This document shows positions 18,570 through 26,803 of a stretch of DNA of 64,000 bases, piece by piece. The stretch spans positions 4,340,001 to 4,404,000 of the forward strand of contig NZ_CP022412.2 of the NCBI RefSeq assembly GCF_002222615.2. Reading direction: 5' to 3'. Positions within the stretch are counted from its first letter, which is position 1. Every line of letters starts with the position of its first letter. The notes below the pieces were generated by a model that made no database searches, was not told the DNA's origin, and worked only from the letters and a program-made list of their open reading frames with translations. A program made the translations under genes and the position numbers. The stretch is from Bacteroides caccae. GTDB lineage: Bacteria; Bacteroidota; Bacteroidia; Bacteroidales; Bacteroidaceae.

Positions 18570-20459
18570 ATGAAAAAATCAGCAATGAAAATCATCGGAT
18601 TATTATTCGGTCTCTACCTCGGTTCTATCATGTCTGTACAGGCACAAGACCTTTCAAAAGACGCCACTTCTATTATAACGGATTCGCGGACGGAAGTCCT
18701 CTGCAAATCAATGACGCAATCTATCGAAAAAGAAAGCCGCACGATTCTCATTCTTAACCGTAAAGGACTGAATGCTGCACACTTCGTCTGTGAATGCGAT
18801 ATGTTCCGTTCCTTACAGAAGTTCTCGGGAGAAATACTTAACGCATCCGGTCAAAGCGTCCGAAAGATAAAAAAATCGGAACTGCAAAAGAGCGAATATA
18901 GTTCCTCGTTAAGCACAGATGACTATGCCTATTATTACGAATGTAACTTCCCCTCTTTCCCCTTCACCGTAAAATATGAATGGGAAATAAAATGTAATAA
19001 CGGGCTTATCGGCTACCAGTCCTTCCTTCCGCAAACAGACTTTCAGCAAGGAGTGGAACAAGCGACATACCGGATCGAATTGCCTGCCGGACAAGAATGC
19101 AGGTACCGCGAGCTAAACACTGGAGGAAAAAATATCCAAGTGACAAAGTCGACCGGTACGGACGGGCAGCAAGTGATTGAAGTTACCGCTTCGAAACTGC
19201 TGCCGATACAGAAAGAGCCGTTCGGTCCCGATTTCGCAAAATTGTTTCCACGGATTTATTTCGCTCCTTCCGCTTTCAAATATGACAAATCGGAAGGGGA
19301 CATGAGTACTTGGCAAAAATACGGAGAATGGCAATACAAACTACTCGACGGACGCGACGAACTCACCGAACCTTTCCGCAACAAGTTGCACGGACTGACT
19401 GCTCACTGCTCTACCGACCGCGAAAAAGTAAAGGCAATTTATGACTATCTGGCAAAAACTACCCGCTACGTCAGTATACAGCTAGGTATCGGAGGATTGC
19501 AGCCTATCGCAGCATCCGATGTCTGCCGCACCGGATTTGGCGATTGTAAAGGACTTTCCAATTACACCCGTGCCATGCTGAAAGAAATAGGCATACCTTC
19601 TACTTATACGGTGATAAGCACTACCAACGAACGCCTGTTGCCTGATTTCTCCAACGCCAACCAGATGAATCACGTCATTCTGCAAGTACCTCTCCCCAAG
19701 GACACTCTGTGGCTGGAATGTACCGATCCATCGCTTCCCTTCGGCTATATCCACCAAGGCATTGCCGGACATGACGCATTGCTTATCGAACCCGCCGGTG
19801 GCAGCATACATCGTCTGCCCACGTATCCCGATTCATTGAACACACAGCACATCATAGCTACTATCACCCTATCGCCTACGGCAGAAACACAAATAGAAGT
19901 GAACGAAATATCCCGATTATTCCAGTACGAAAATGAGGCAGGAATCGTTTATTTGGAACCTAACAAACAGAAAGACCACATCCGTTCGACCCTCAACCTC
20001 TCGCAAGCCGACATCCTTCGCCTGCAAATCAAAGAATGTAAGGAAGCGAATCCATCTATCACTTTCAGTTATACGGCAAGCAGCCAGCAATACGGTTACA
20101 AAACAGGAAACCGGCTGTTCATCCCGACTAACATATTTAAAAAAGGATTCAGTGTACCTCGTGCCATCAGCCGGAAATATCCTATCCATATTAACTACGG
20201 GTATTCGGACACTGATAGTATCTGCATCAAACTACCTGACGGATATATCGTGGAAGGACTTCCCAAACCAATCGATCTAAAAAGTAAATTCGGGAACTTT
20301 CATTCCAGTATCTATACAAAAGACAATAAGATATATATTGTTCATCAACTGTTTATGCGTAAAGGGGTATACAAGCCCGGCGAATATACCGCTTTCCTCG
20401 ATTTCCGTAAACAAGTGGCGGAACAGTACAATGGAAAAATCATATTAAAAAAAGAATAA
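18570..20459 (+). CDS. Exported DUF3857 / transglutaminase-core protein with intact triad
   Basis: 629 residues with a signal peptide (about 1-25, ending SVQAQ). A DUF3857 domain covers about residues 45-230 and a transglutaminase-like core about 270-400. The predicted triad is C326 (GFGDCKGLSN), H368 (MNHVIL) and D386 (CTDPS). Such periplasmic proteins may cleave or cross-link peptides; no substrate is known. It follows the inactive paralogue by 24 bp on the same strand, so the two are probably co-expressed. The similarity between them runs the full length, consistent with an old duplication. Confidence 0.88.
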   Translation: MKKSAMKIIGLLFGLYLGSIMSVQAQDLSKDATSIITDSRTEVLCKSMTQSIEKESRTILILNRKGLNAAHFVCECDMFRSLQKFSGEILNASGQSVRKIKKSELQKSEYSSSLSTDDYAYYYECNFPSFPFTVKYEWEIKCNNGLIGYQSFLPQTDFQQGVEQATYRIELPAGQECRYRELNTGGKNIQVTKSTGTDGQQVIEVTASKLLPIQKEPFGPDFAKLFPRIYFAPSAFKYDKSEGDMSTWQKYGEWQYKLLDGRDELTEPFRNKLHGLTAHCSTDREKVKAIYDYLAKTTRYVSIQLGIGGLQPIAASDVCRTGFGDCKGLSNYTRAMLKEIGIPSTYTVISTTNERLLPDFSNANQMNHVILQVPLPKDTLWLECTDPSLPFGYIHQGIAGHDALLIEPAGGSIHRLPTYPDSLNTQHIIATITLSPTAETQIEVNEISRLFQYENEAGIVYLEPNKQKDHIRSTLNLSQADILRLQIKECKEANPSITFSYTASSQQYGYKTGNRLFIPTNIFKKGFSVPRAISRKYPIHINYGYSDTDSICIKLPDGYIVEGLPKPIDLKSKFGNFHSSIYTKDNKIYIVHQLFMRKGVYKPGEYTAFLDFRKQVAEQYNGKIILKKE

Positions 20460-20483
20460 GATGACTACTTACAGAAAATAAAG

Positions 20484-20491
20484 TATCTTTG
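20484..20491 (+). promoter_or_regulatory. Promoter -7 box of the hemolysin III-like gene
   Basis: TATCTTTG lies 28 bp before the TTG start at 20519. Confidence 0.4.
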
Positions 20492-20518
20492 TAACTTCAA
20501 CAAAGTACGTAAGAAACA

Positions 20519-21169
20519 TTGAAAAACAAAAGATACAGCAACGGAGAAGAATGGGCAAACACGCTCAGTCACGGAGCAGGCATACTGCTTGGAGTTATCG
20601 CAGGTTACTTCCTGCTAGTGAAAGCAACCGAAAATGCCGAACCGCAATGGGCAGTGGCTTGTATTTCTGTTTATTTGACAGGAATGCTTTCATCCTATAT
20701 CAGTTCTACGTGGTATCACGGTACGCGTCCGGGCAAAACGAAAGAGCTACTCCGCAAATTCGACCACGGAGCCATTTATCTTCACATAGCGGGCACATAC
20801 ACACCCTTCACATTACTCGTTTTGCGTCAGGCAGGCGGTTGGGGCTGGGGTATTTTCGCCTTCGTCTGGCTGTCGGCTATCGCCGGTTTCATTTTGAGTT
20901 TCAAAAAGCTGAAAGAACACAGTAATCTGGAAACGTGCTGTTATGTGGCCATGGGAGCCAGTATTTTGGTCGCTATGAAGCCTTTAATGGATCATCTGGC
21001 ATTGCTGAATGCCACCCCGGCTTTCTGGTGGCTGATAGGAGGAGGCGTATCTTATATTACAGGTGCCGTATTCTATTCATTGCGCAAGCCTTATATGCAC
21101 GCCACCTTTCATCTGTTCTGCTTGGGAGGAAGTATCGGGCACATCATAGCTATCTGGCTGATATTATAG
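20519..21169 (+). CDS. Hemolysin III / TrhA family (PAQR-like) membrane protein
   Basis: 216 residues, seven predicted membrane helices. The PAQR signature residues are present: an N-terminal NGEEWANTLSHG helix, SSTWYHG, the KFDHGAIYLHIAGTYTP segment, and the C-terminal HATFHLFCLGGSIGH with His residues that in this superfamily form a metal site. The only sensible start is TTG at 20519 (MKNKRYSNGEE), because the next in-frame Met lies beyond the first helices. TrhA is linked in other bacteria to membrane energetics and fluidity; the name hemolysin is historical. The gene stands alone, and its terminator also serves the small RNA candidate on the other strand. Confidence 0.9.
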   Translation: MKNKRYSNGEEWANTLSHGAGILLGVIAGYFLLVKATENAEPQWAVACISVYLTGMLSSYISSTWYHGTRPGKTKELLRKFDHGAIYLHIAGTYTPFTLLVLRQAGGWGWGIFAFVWLSAIAGFILSFKKLKEHSNLETCCYVAMGASILVAMKPLMDHLALLNATPAFWWLIGGGVSYITGAVFYSLRKPYMHATFHLFCLGGSIGHIIAIWLIL

Positions 21170-21200
21170 AGGGAGACATAACGATTGTAGACATACAGAC

Positions 21201-21270
21201 AAAAAAAAGGCTATCTATCCCAGACAGCCAATCTTTTTTGTTAACCTTAAATCTAATACTATGAAAAACA
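21201..21270 (-). ncRNA. Candidate small RNA of about 70 nt on the minus strand
   Basis: A complete minus-strand promoter (TTTG, 19-bp spacer, TATCTTTG at 21306-21276) is followed within about 75 bp by a GC-rich hairpin and a run of eight T. No ORF with a plausible start fits between them. Promoter, short body and intrinsic terminator together make a minimal small-RNA gene. The same hairpin, read on the plus strand, would end the hemolysin III transcript. There is no experimental support here. Confidence 0.5.
21203..21239. terminator. Bidirectional terminator: hemolysin III gene (plus) and small RNA candidate (minus)
   Basis: GGCTaTCT pairs with AGAcAGCC around a short loop (21209-21229). 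A-rich sequence lies on the left and TCTTTTTTG on the right, so each strand has a U-tail. Confidence 0.6.
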
Positions 21271-21275
21271 CATTG

Positions 21276-21306
21276 CAAAGATACGGACTTTCTGCATATC
21301 TCCAAA
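21276..21306 (-). promoter_or_regulatory. Strong consensus promoter on the minus strand
   Basis: On the minus strand, TTTG (21306-21303), a 19-bp spacer and TATCTTTG (21283-21276) match both Bacteroides boxes exactly. No protein gene follows in that direction before 20519. Confidence 0.6.
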
Positions 21307-21499
21307 TTTTCAAGGCAAAGTAGGGCATCTTATAACATGGTTTAATAGAATACAGGTAACCGTTAACAATTAACGGAATTAAATTTAAAAATTAACTAAA
21401 AAGGCAGAAGACAGTTATTCGATTATCAAAAAGCAAGATTGAACCAAACATCCTCATCCGGTTGTTATACATATTTAAAATCATCGAGAATGTAAGATC

Positions 21500-21761
21500 A
21501 TGAACCGGGAAAAATCATCTGATAAAGAATCTGCAATGGTCGGATTCAATTATCAACCGGGAAGCGAAAGAACGTATAGCATGCGAAATTGCGACCATGG
21601 CGAAAGATGGACCGGTTCTTACCGAAAACGGCAACTTTATCCCTGATACTCGTTTTCATTACATTGACTCTTCTTTGGAGGAACAAGTGAAGGCAATCAC
21701 CGGAGCGATTGAGAGCGAGCTGTTCATCGGATATGATGTAGAAATAATAACGGCAGAATAA
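21500..21761 (+). pseudogene. Probable frameshifted remnant of a small conserved gene
   Basis: An ATG at 21500 opens MNREKSSDKESA, then the natural-looking reading continues one frame over as WSDSIINREAKERIACE and onward to TAA at 21759-21761. The second frame has no ATG until 21597, from which 54 residues (MAKDGPVLTENG...) could still be made. The mature-looking composition upstream of that ATG in the same frame suggests that a longer protein of about 85 residues has been broken by one extra base near 21537. I recognise no family. A sequencing error or a genuine 54-residue gene are the alternatives. Confidence 0.35.
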
Positions 21762-21850
21762 GACAAAGAAGATATTTTTTATTTTTGTACGGAACATAAG
21801 AAAATAATTTCGCACCTTTGCAGCCCAAATAAAGGAAAACACACCGAATC

Positions 21851-21949
21851 ATGTCCGGTTTCGAGAAAAGAAACAGGCAAAAAGAGAACACTTCACGAGT
21901 TAAATTCAGAAAAAAGTTTTCCAAAACGGAAAAGTTTCTGTATCAGTAA
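21851..21949 (+). CDS. Possible 32-residue basic ORF
   Basis: An ATG at 21851 to TAA at 21947-21949 encodes a Lys/Arg-rich peptide beginning MSGFEKRNRQKENTS. A CACCTTTG box at 21813-21820, with TATTTTTG further up at 21780-21787, could drive it. The bias toward A-rich codons may simply reflect AT-rich intergenic DNA, so confidence is low. Confidence 0.2.
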   Translation: MSGFEKRNRQKENTSRVKFRKKFSKTEKFLYQ

Positions 21950-22008
21950 GAAAGAAAAGTTTCCCGAAATTTAATGTTAAAAGGTAACCGGGATATTAGA
22001 TTATCACT

Positions 22009-22016
22009 TATCTTTG
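22009..22016 (+). promoter_or_regulatory. Promoter -7 box of the riboswitch-nrdDG transcript
   Basis: TATCTTTG is placed so that transcription starts near 22023, at the 5' arm of the riboswitch P1 helix. Confidence 0.5.
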
Positions 22017-22017
22017 T

Positions 22018-22193
22018 ATCCGGTTTCGGAACTAAAAAGAGGTTTAGTCAATGAGGGAACGCTGTGCAAATCGGCGACAGTACCCGCTGCTGTAATTCTC
22101 TGTGAATCCGCACACTATGTCACTGCATCGGCTGATGTGGGAAGGCGTTGCGAGGGAGAGATAAGTCAGAAGACCTGCCGGAACAAATCAACC
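22018..22193 (+). promoter_or_regulatory. Cobalamin (adenosylcobalamin-type) riboswitch controlling nrdDG
   Basis: All hallmark blocks of a cobalamin riboswitch occur in order: GAGGGAAC near 22053, GTGCAAATCGGCGACAGTAC, CCCGCTGCTGTAA, a variable arm, GATGTGGGAAGGC near 22134, and the B12 box AGTCAGAAGACCTGCC (22164-22179). The outer P1 helix pairs CCGG near 22020 with CCGG near 22178. The distance to the nrdD ATG is about 40 nt and no T-run follows, so control is more likely through access to the ribosome site (GGGAG at about 22218) than by termination. Cobalamin should lower expression of the anaerobic reductase. Confidence 0.93.
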
Positions 22194-22230
22194 ATATTAT
22201 TAATGTCTAACACTTTCGGGAGTTAAAGTT

Positions 22231-24624
22231 ATGAACTACGCGGAAATTTGTATCATCAAACGTGATGGTAAAAGAGAAGATTTCTCTATCAGCAAGATTA
22301 AGAATGCAATCAGCAAGGCATTCAGTGCGACAGGCATTCAGGATGAACAGCAATTAATTGCTGATATCACGATGAATGTAATCAGCCAGTTTGCCACCCC
22401 TACGATTACCGTAGAGGAAATCCAGGACTTAGTAGAAAAAGCATTGATGAAGGTACGGCCGGAGGTCGCCAAAAAGTACATCATCTACCGTGAATGGCGG
22501 AATACGGAACGAGACAAGAAAACCCAGATGAAGCACGTCATGGATGGTATTGTCGCTATCGACAAGAACGATGTAAACCTAAGCAACGCCAATATGAGCA
22601 GCCATACACCTGCCGGACAGATGATGACGTTTGCATCGGAAGTAACCAAAGATTATACTTATAAATACCTGTTGCCGAAGCGTTTTGCCGAAGCTCACCA
22701 ACTGGGAGACATTCATATTCATGACTTGGATTATTATCCGACAAAAACGACGACTTGTATCCAATATGACATGGATGATTTGTTCGAACGCGGTTTCCGT
22801 ACCAAAAACGGCAGTATCCGCACCCCACAAAGCATTCAAAGTTATGCAACTCTGGCTACGATCATCTTCCAGACAAACCAGAACGAGCAGCACGGCGGAC
22901 AGGCAATTCCCGCCTTCGACTTTTTCATGGCAAAGGGTGTGGCCAAGTCATTCCGCAAGCATTTATCTTCTTTCATCAATTTCTATGTGGCCATGGAAAA
23001 CGGTATACAGGCCGATGAAAAAGCGATCCGCACACTGATTAAAGAATATCTGCCGTCTATCCAATCCGGTGAACGGGAACGGGAAACGTTACGCATCGCC
23101 CTGATAGCCCTGCAAATCAATATTGACAAAGAGCACTTGGCACGCATCATAGAGAAGGCATACCAACAGACACGGAAAGATACGCATCAGGCAATGGAAG
23201 GATTTATACACAACCTGAACACGATGCATTCCCGTGGTGGTAACCAGGTGGTATTCAGCTCTATCAACTACGGCACGGATACTTCCGCTGAAGGCCGCAT
23301 GGTGATTGAGGAGCTACTGAAGGCCACGATTGAAGGGTTGGGAACCCGTGGTGAAGTACCCGTATTCCCGATTCAGATCTTCAAAGTGAAAGACGGAGTT
23401 TCTTATTCGGAAAAGGACTATGAGAAGGCTATGAAAATGGAAAGCATCGAAGAGGCCATGAAAGCAACTTACGAAGCTCCTAATTTCGACCTGCTGCTGA
23501 AAGCCTGCCAGACGACATCGAAAGCTCTTTTTCCAAATTTCATGTTCCTCGATACTCCTTTCAACAAGAACGAAAAATGGAAAGCAGACGACCCGAAACG
23601 TTATATTTACGAGCTGGCAACAATGGGTTGCCGCACTCGTGTGTTTGAAAACGTAGCCGGAGAGAAATCGTCTTTAGGACGCGGCAACCTTTCATTCACA
23701 ACACTAAATATGCCCCGACTGGCTATCGAAGCTCGTATCAAAGCTGAAAATCTGATAGAGGACGAACGCAACAAAGACGCTATCGAACAGAAAGCAAAGG
23801 AGATTTTCATGGAATCGGTACGTAACACGGCTACTTTAGTGGCCGACCAGCTTTACGAACGTTATCAATATCAGCGTACAGCCCTTGCACGCCAGTTCCC
23901 CTTTATGATGGGAAATGATGTATGGAAAGGCGGCGGCACACTGAACCCAAACGAACAGGTAGGTGACGTGCTGCGTAGCGGTACGCTGGGAATCGGATTC
24001 ATCGGCGGGCACAACGCAATGGTTGCTCTCTACGGAGAAGGCCACGGGCATAGCCAAAAGGCATGGGACACATTGTACGAGGCCGTAACGGAAATGAACA
24101 AGGTAGCGGATGAATATAAAGCGAAATATAACCTGAACTATTCTGTACTGGCTACTCCCGCCGAAGGTCTTTCCGGACGTTTCACCAAAATGGACCGCCG
24201 GAAATTCGGTAAAATTCCGGGAGTAACGGACAGGGACTATTATGTCAACTCATTCCACGTAGACGTGAAAGAGCCTATCAGTATTGTTGAAAAAATCAAA
24301 TGCGAAGCTCCTTTCCACGCTATTACCCGTGGCGGACACATCACATATGTGGAACTGGACGGAGAAGCACAGAAAAATGTACGTGCCATTGCCAAAATAG
24401 TAAAGGTGATGCACGACGAGGGTATCGGTTACGGCTCTATCAATCATCCGGTAGACACCTGCCATAACTGCGGCTACAAAGGGGTGATTTTCGACAAATG
24501 CCCCGTATGCCAGAGTGAAAGCATTCTCCGGATGCGCCGCATCACCGGCTACCTGACAGGTGACTTAAGTTCGTGGAACTCCGCTAAACGGGCGGAAGAA
24601 AAAGACCGCGTAAAACACTTGTAA
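22231..24624 (+). CDS. nrdD: Anaerobic (class III) ribonucleoside-triphosphate reductase
   Basis: 797 residues. An N-terminal ATP-cone (about 4-95, IIKRDGKREDFSISKI) senses dATP/ATP for allosteric control. The ten-stranded glycyl-radical barrel follows. Near the C terminus are four zinc cysteines (C744, C747, C757, C760) and the radical glycine G773 in RITGYL. It reduces ribonucleotides to deoxyribonucleotides without oxygen; the radical is installed by NrdG, encoded 48 bp downstream. The cobalamin riboswitch upstream implies that this enzyme is turned down when B12 is available, presumably because a B12-dependent class II reductase encoded elsewhere then takes over. That last step is inference. 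Confidence 0.97.
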   Translation: MNYAEICIIKRDGKREDFSISKIKNAISKAFSATGIQDEQQLIADITMNVISQFATPTITVEEIQDLVEKALMKVRPEVAKKYIIYREWRNTERDKKTQMKHVMDGIVAIDKNDVNLSNANMSSHTPAGQMMTFASEVTKDYTYKYLLPKRFAEAHQLGDIHIHDLDYYPTKTTTCIQYDMDDLFERGFRTKNGSIRTPQSIQSYATLATIIFQTNQNEQHGGQAIPAFDFFMAKGVAKSFRKHLSSFINFYVAMENGIQADEKAIRTLIKEYLPSIQSGERERETLRIALIALQINIDKEHLARIIEKAYQQTRKDTHQAMEGFIHNLNTMHSRGGNQVVFSSINYGTDTSAEGRMVIEELLKATIEGLGTRGEVPVFPIQIFKVKDGVSYSEKDYEKAMKMESIEEAMKATYEAPNFDLLLKACQTTSKALFPNFMFLDTPFNKNEKWKADDPKRYIYELATMGCRTRVFENVAGEKSSLGRGNLSFTTLNMPRLAIEARIKAENLIEDERNKDAIEQKAKEIFMESVRNTATLVADQLYERYQYQRTALARQFPFMMGNDVWKGGGTLNPNEQVGDVLRSGTLGIGFIGGHNAMVALYGEGHGHSQKAWDTLYEAVTEMNKVADEYKAKYNLNYSVLATPAEGLSGRFTKMDRRKFGKIPGVTDRDYYVNSFHVDVKEPISIVEKIKCEAPFHAITRGGHITYVELDGEAQKNVRAIAKIVKVMHDEGIGYGSINHPVDTCHNCGYKGVIFDKCPVCQSESILRMRRITGYLTGDLSSWNSAKRAEEKDRVKHL

Positions 24625-24708
24625 AAATTGAGAGTTGAGAACTTTACTTATATTTTCATATCCTAATTTACAATGACAACTCTTGACTCTCAACTTTCAA
24701 CTCTCCGC
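24625..24708. repeat. Imperfect inverted repeat of the TTGAGAGTTGAGA type spanning the nrdG start
   Basis: TTGAGAGTTGAGAA (about 24629-24642) faces CTCTCAACTTTCAACTC (about 24687-24703). The right arm lies inside the first codons of nrdG. A related sequence (GTTGAAAGTTGAAAG) occurs at the end of menA near 54344, suggesting a dispersed repeat family. Confidence 0.45.
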
Positions 24709-25176
24709 TTGTTAGGAACTTATCCGGAAACAATCGTTGACGGTGAGGGGATACGGTATTCCATTTATCTTGCCGGATGTTCCCATCACTGTCCCGGTTG
24801 TCATAACCCGGAAAGTTGGAATCCGAACGCAGGTGAAGAACTTACGGAAGAAAAGATACAATCGATTATCCGGGAAATCAAAGCGAATCCTTTACTGGAT
24901 GGAGTCACTTTCTCCGGGGGGGATCCCTTGTTCTACCCGGAAGAATTTCTGGCGCTTGTCAAAAGAGTGAAAGAGGAAACAGGAATGAATATATGGTGTT
25001 ACACAGGATATACGTATGAAGAAATCCGGGAACAACCCCGACTGAATGCGGTTCTTCCTTATATAAACGTATTGGTAGACGGACGTTTCGAACAGGATCT
25101 TTTCTCTCCTTATCTGGAATTTCGTGGAAGTAGTAATCAACGAATCCTAAAATTATCAGACCGTTTTCAACCATAA
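24673..25176 (+). CDS. nrdG: Anaerobic ribonucleotide reductase activating protein (radical SAM)
   Basis: 167 residues. The radical-SAM cluster motif is CSHHCPGC (C36, C40, C43; the CX3CX2C form). TFSGGDPL follows as the SAM-binding GGE/GGD segment. It makes the glycyl radical on NrdD. The first 11 residues ([11 protein letters not shown]) are encoded by a repeat-like sequence and are not part of the conserved core, which begins near [14 protein letters not shown]. The annotated ATG is the only good start close by, so the extension is probably translated. Confidence 0.95.
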   Translation: MTTLDSQLSTLRLLGTYPETIVDGEGIRYSIYLAGCSHHCPGCHNPESWNPNAGEELTEEKIQSIIREIKANPLLDGVTFSGGDPLFYPEEFLALVKRVKEETGMNIWCYTGYTYEEIREQPRLNAVLPYINVLVDGRFEQDLFSPYLEFRGSSNQRILKLSDRFQP

Positions 25177-25338
25177 AAACAGACGGTTGCCGGCACTAAA
25201 GACAAAGTCTCCCCGGCATCCCGGACAGCACCACCGGCTGCACTAAAAAAACTTATTTTTTTAAGAAAACGAAAACACGTAAAGCGCTGTTTTGTTTACT
25301 TTTACAGAAAAAAGAAAATTCTACAAGAATAAGTTTTT

Positions 25339-26742
25339 ATGATACAATCAGTAAATCCTGCTCCAACGGACGAAACCGACGGACTACCAATGCCCAGACG
25401 TATCTGGGCGGTAATCTCCGTCGGATTCGCTCTTTGTATGTCAGTATTGGACGTTAACATTATTAACATCGTACTCCCCACCCTTTCGCACGATTTCGGG
25501 ACTTCCCCCGCCGTGACTACCTGGATTATCAACGGTTACCAGTTGGCAATCGTTGTTTCTCTATTGTCTTTTTCCGCTTTGGGGGAGATTATCGGTTATC
25601 GAAAAGTATATCTTTCGGGGATTGGGTTATTCTGTATCACTTCACTGATTTGCGCCCTGTCCGATTCATTCTGGACATTGACGATCGCCCGCATTTTTCA
25701 AGGATTCAGCGCTTCGGCTATTACAAGTGTGAACACGGCGCAGTTACGATATATTTATCCGAAAAGCCAGCTCGGACGCGGAATGGGAATTAATGCCATG
25801 GTAGTAGCGATCTCTGCCGCCGCAGGACCTTCCGTAGCCAGCGGGATTCTTTCCATTGCCAGTTGGCACTGGCTGTTCGCGATCAACGTACCCTTGGGAA
25901 TTACGGCATTAGTGCTGGGTATGAAGCATTTACCGAGACAAGAAGAACGCACGAAACGAAAGTTCGATACGATCAGTGCCATAGCCAATGCTATTACTTT
26001 CGGATTACTGATTTACACGCTGGACGGATTCGCACATCACGAAAAAATGGATTTTCTTTTCATCCAATTAATTGTTCTCGTGGTGGTGGGTACTTATTAC
26101 GTGCGCCGTCAACTCAGCCAAGCCACTCCGTTACTACCCTTGGACCTATTACGTATCCCTATTTTCCGACTGTCTATCCTGACCTCCATTTGTTCGTTTA
26201 TCGCGCAAATGTCGGCAATGGTTTCTTTACCCTTTTTCCTGCAAAACACCTTGGGACACAGTGAAGTTATGACAGGACTCCTGCTAACCCCGTGGCCGTT
26301 GGCGACCCTCGTCACTGCTCCTTTGGCGGGATACCTGGTGGAACGGATTCATCCGGGAATATTAGGAAGCGTCGGTATGGTGCTGTTTGCCGTGGGGCTT
26401 TTCTCCCTGTCCGGCCTGACTGCCGAGTCCTCCGATATCAGCTTAATCCTACGGCTGATGCTATGTGGTGCAGGTTTCGGGCTTTTTCAGACACCGAACA
26501 ACAGTACAATTATTTCTTCTGCTCCGACGAAACGTTCGGGAGGAGCAAGCGGAATGCTGGGTATGGCACGCCTGTTGGGACAGACATCGGGAACTACGCT
26601 CGTCGCATTACTTTTCAGTTTCGTTATTCCAGGTAAAAGCACGGCGGTCTGCCTGATAGTAGGAAGCATATTTGCAGTGGTAGCGGCAATCGTTAGTAGT
26701 TTGAGACTTTCGCAACCTTCTACATTAAAAAACAATTCATAA
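25339..26742 (+). CDS. DHA2-family MFS drug:proton exporter
   Basis: 467 residues, about 14 membrane helices, as in EmrB/QacA-type transporters. The first helix has VLDVNIINIVLPTL, with the acidic residue common to this group. The A-like loop GEIIGYRKVYLSG and motif C-like AAAGPSVASG in helix 5 point to an antiporter. It should expel toxic compounds using the proton gradient; the substrate cannot be predicted. There is no adjacent membrane-fusion protein or outer-membrane channel, so it may act alone. It is convergent with phnW. Confidence 0.88.
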   Translation: MIQSVNPAPTDETDGLPMPRRIWAVISVGFALCMSVLDVNIINIVLPTLSHDFGTSPAVTTWIINGYQLAIVVSLLSFSALGEIIGYRKVYLSGIGLFCITSLICALSDSFWTLTIARIFQGFSASAITSVNTAQLRYIYPKSQLGRGMGINAMVVAISAAAGPSVASGILSIASWHWLFAINVPLGITALVLGMKHLPRQEERTKRKFDTISAIANAITFGLLIYTLDGFAHHEKMDFLFIQLIVLVVVGTYYVRRQLSQATPLLPLDLLRIPIFRLSILTSICSFIAQMSAMVSLPFFLQNTLGHSEVMTGLLLTPWPLATLVTAPLAGYLVERIHPGILGSVGMVLFAVGLFSLSGLTAESSDISLILRLMLCGAGFGLFQTPNNSTIISSAPTKRSGGASGMLGMARLLGQTSGTTLVALLFSFVIPGKSTAVCLIVGSIFAVVAAIVSSLRLSQPSTLKNNS

Positions 26743-26745
26743 ATT

Positions 26746-26791
26746 GAGGCCGGCACGATAGGTGGGCTACTACTGACCTTCTACCGGCCTC
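26746..26791. terminator. Inverted repeat between MFS exporter and phnW
   Basis: GAGGCCGG (26746-26753) pairs with CCGGCCTC (26784-26791), with a shorter inner AGGT/ACCT stem. It lies between convergent genes. The T-run is poor, so it is a probable terminator only. Confidence 0.5.
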
Positions 26792-26803
26792 GCAGCAAAA
26801 AAA

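Noticed and set aside
22014..22226. A 70-codon ORF across the region before nrdD
   Set aside because: It runs through the cobalamin riboswitch; the conserved RNA blocks explain the sequence and the protein has no gene-like features.
25177..25338. GC-rich stem (GCCGG...CCGGC) after nrdG considered as a terminator
   Set aside because: The stem has a long interrupted loop and no T-run directly after it, so I could not support it.
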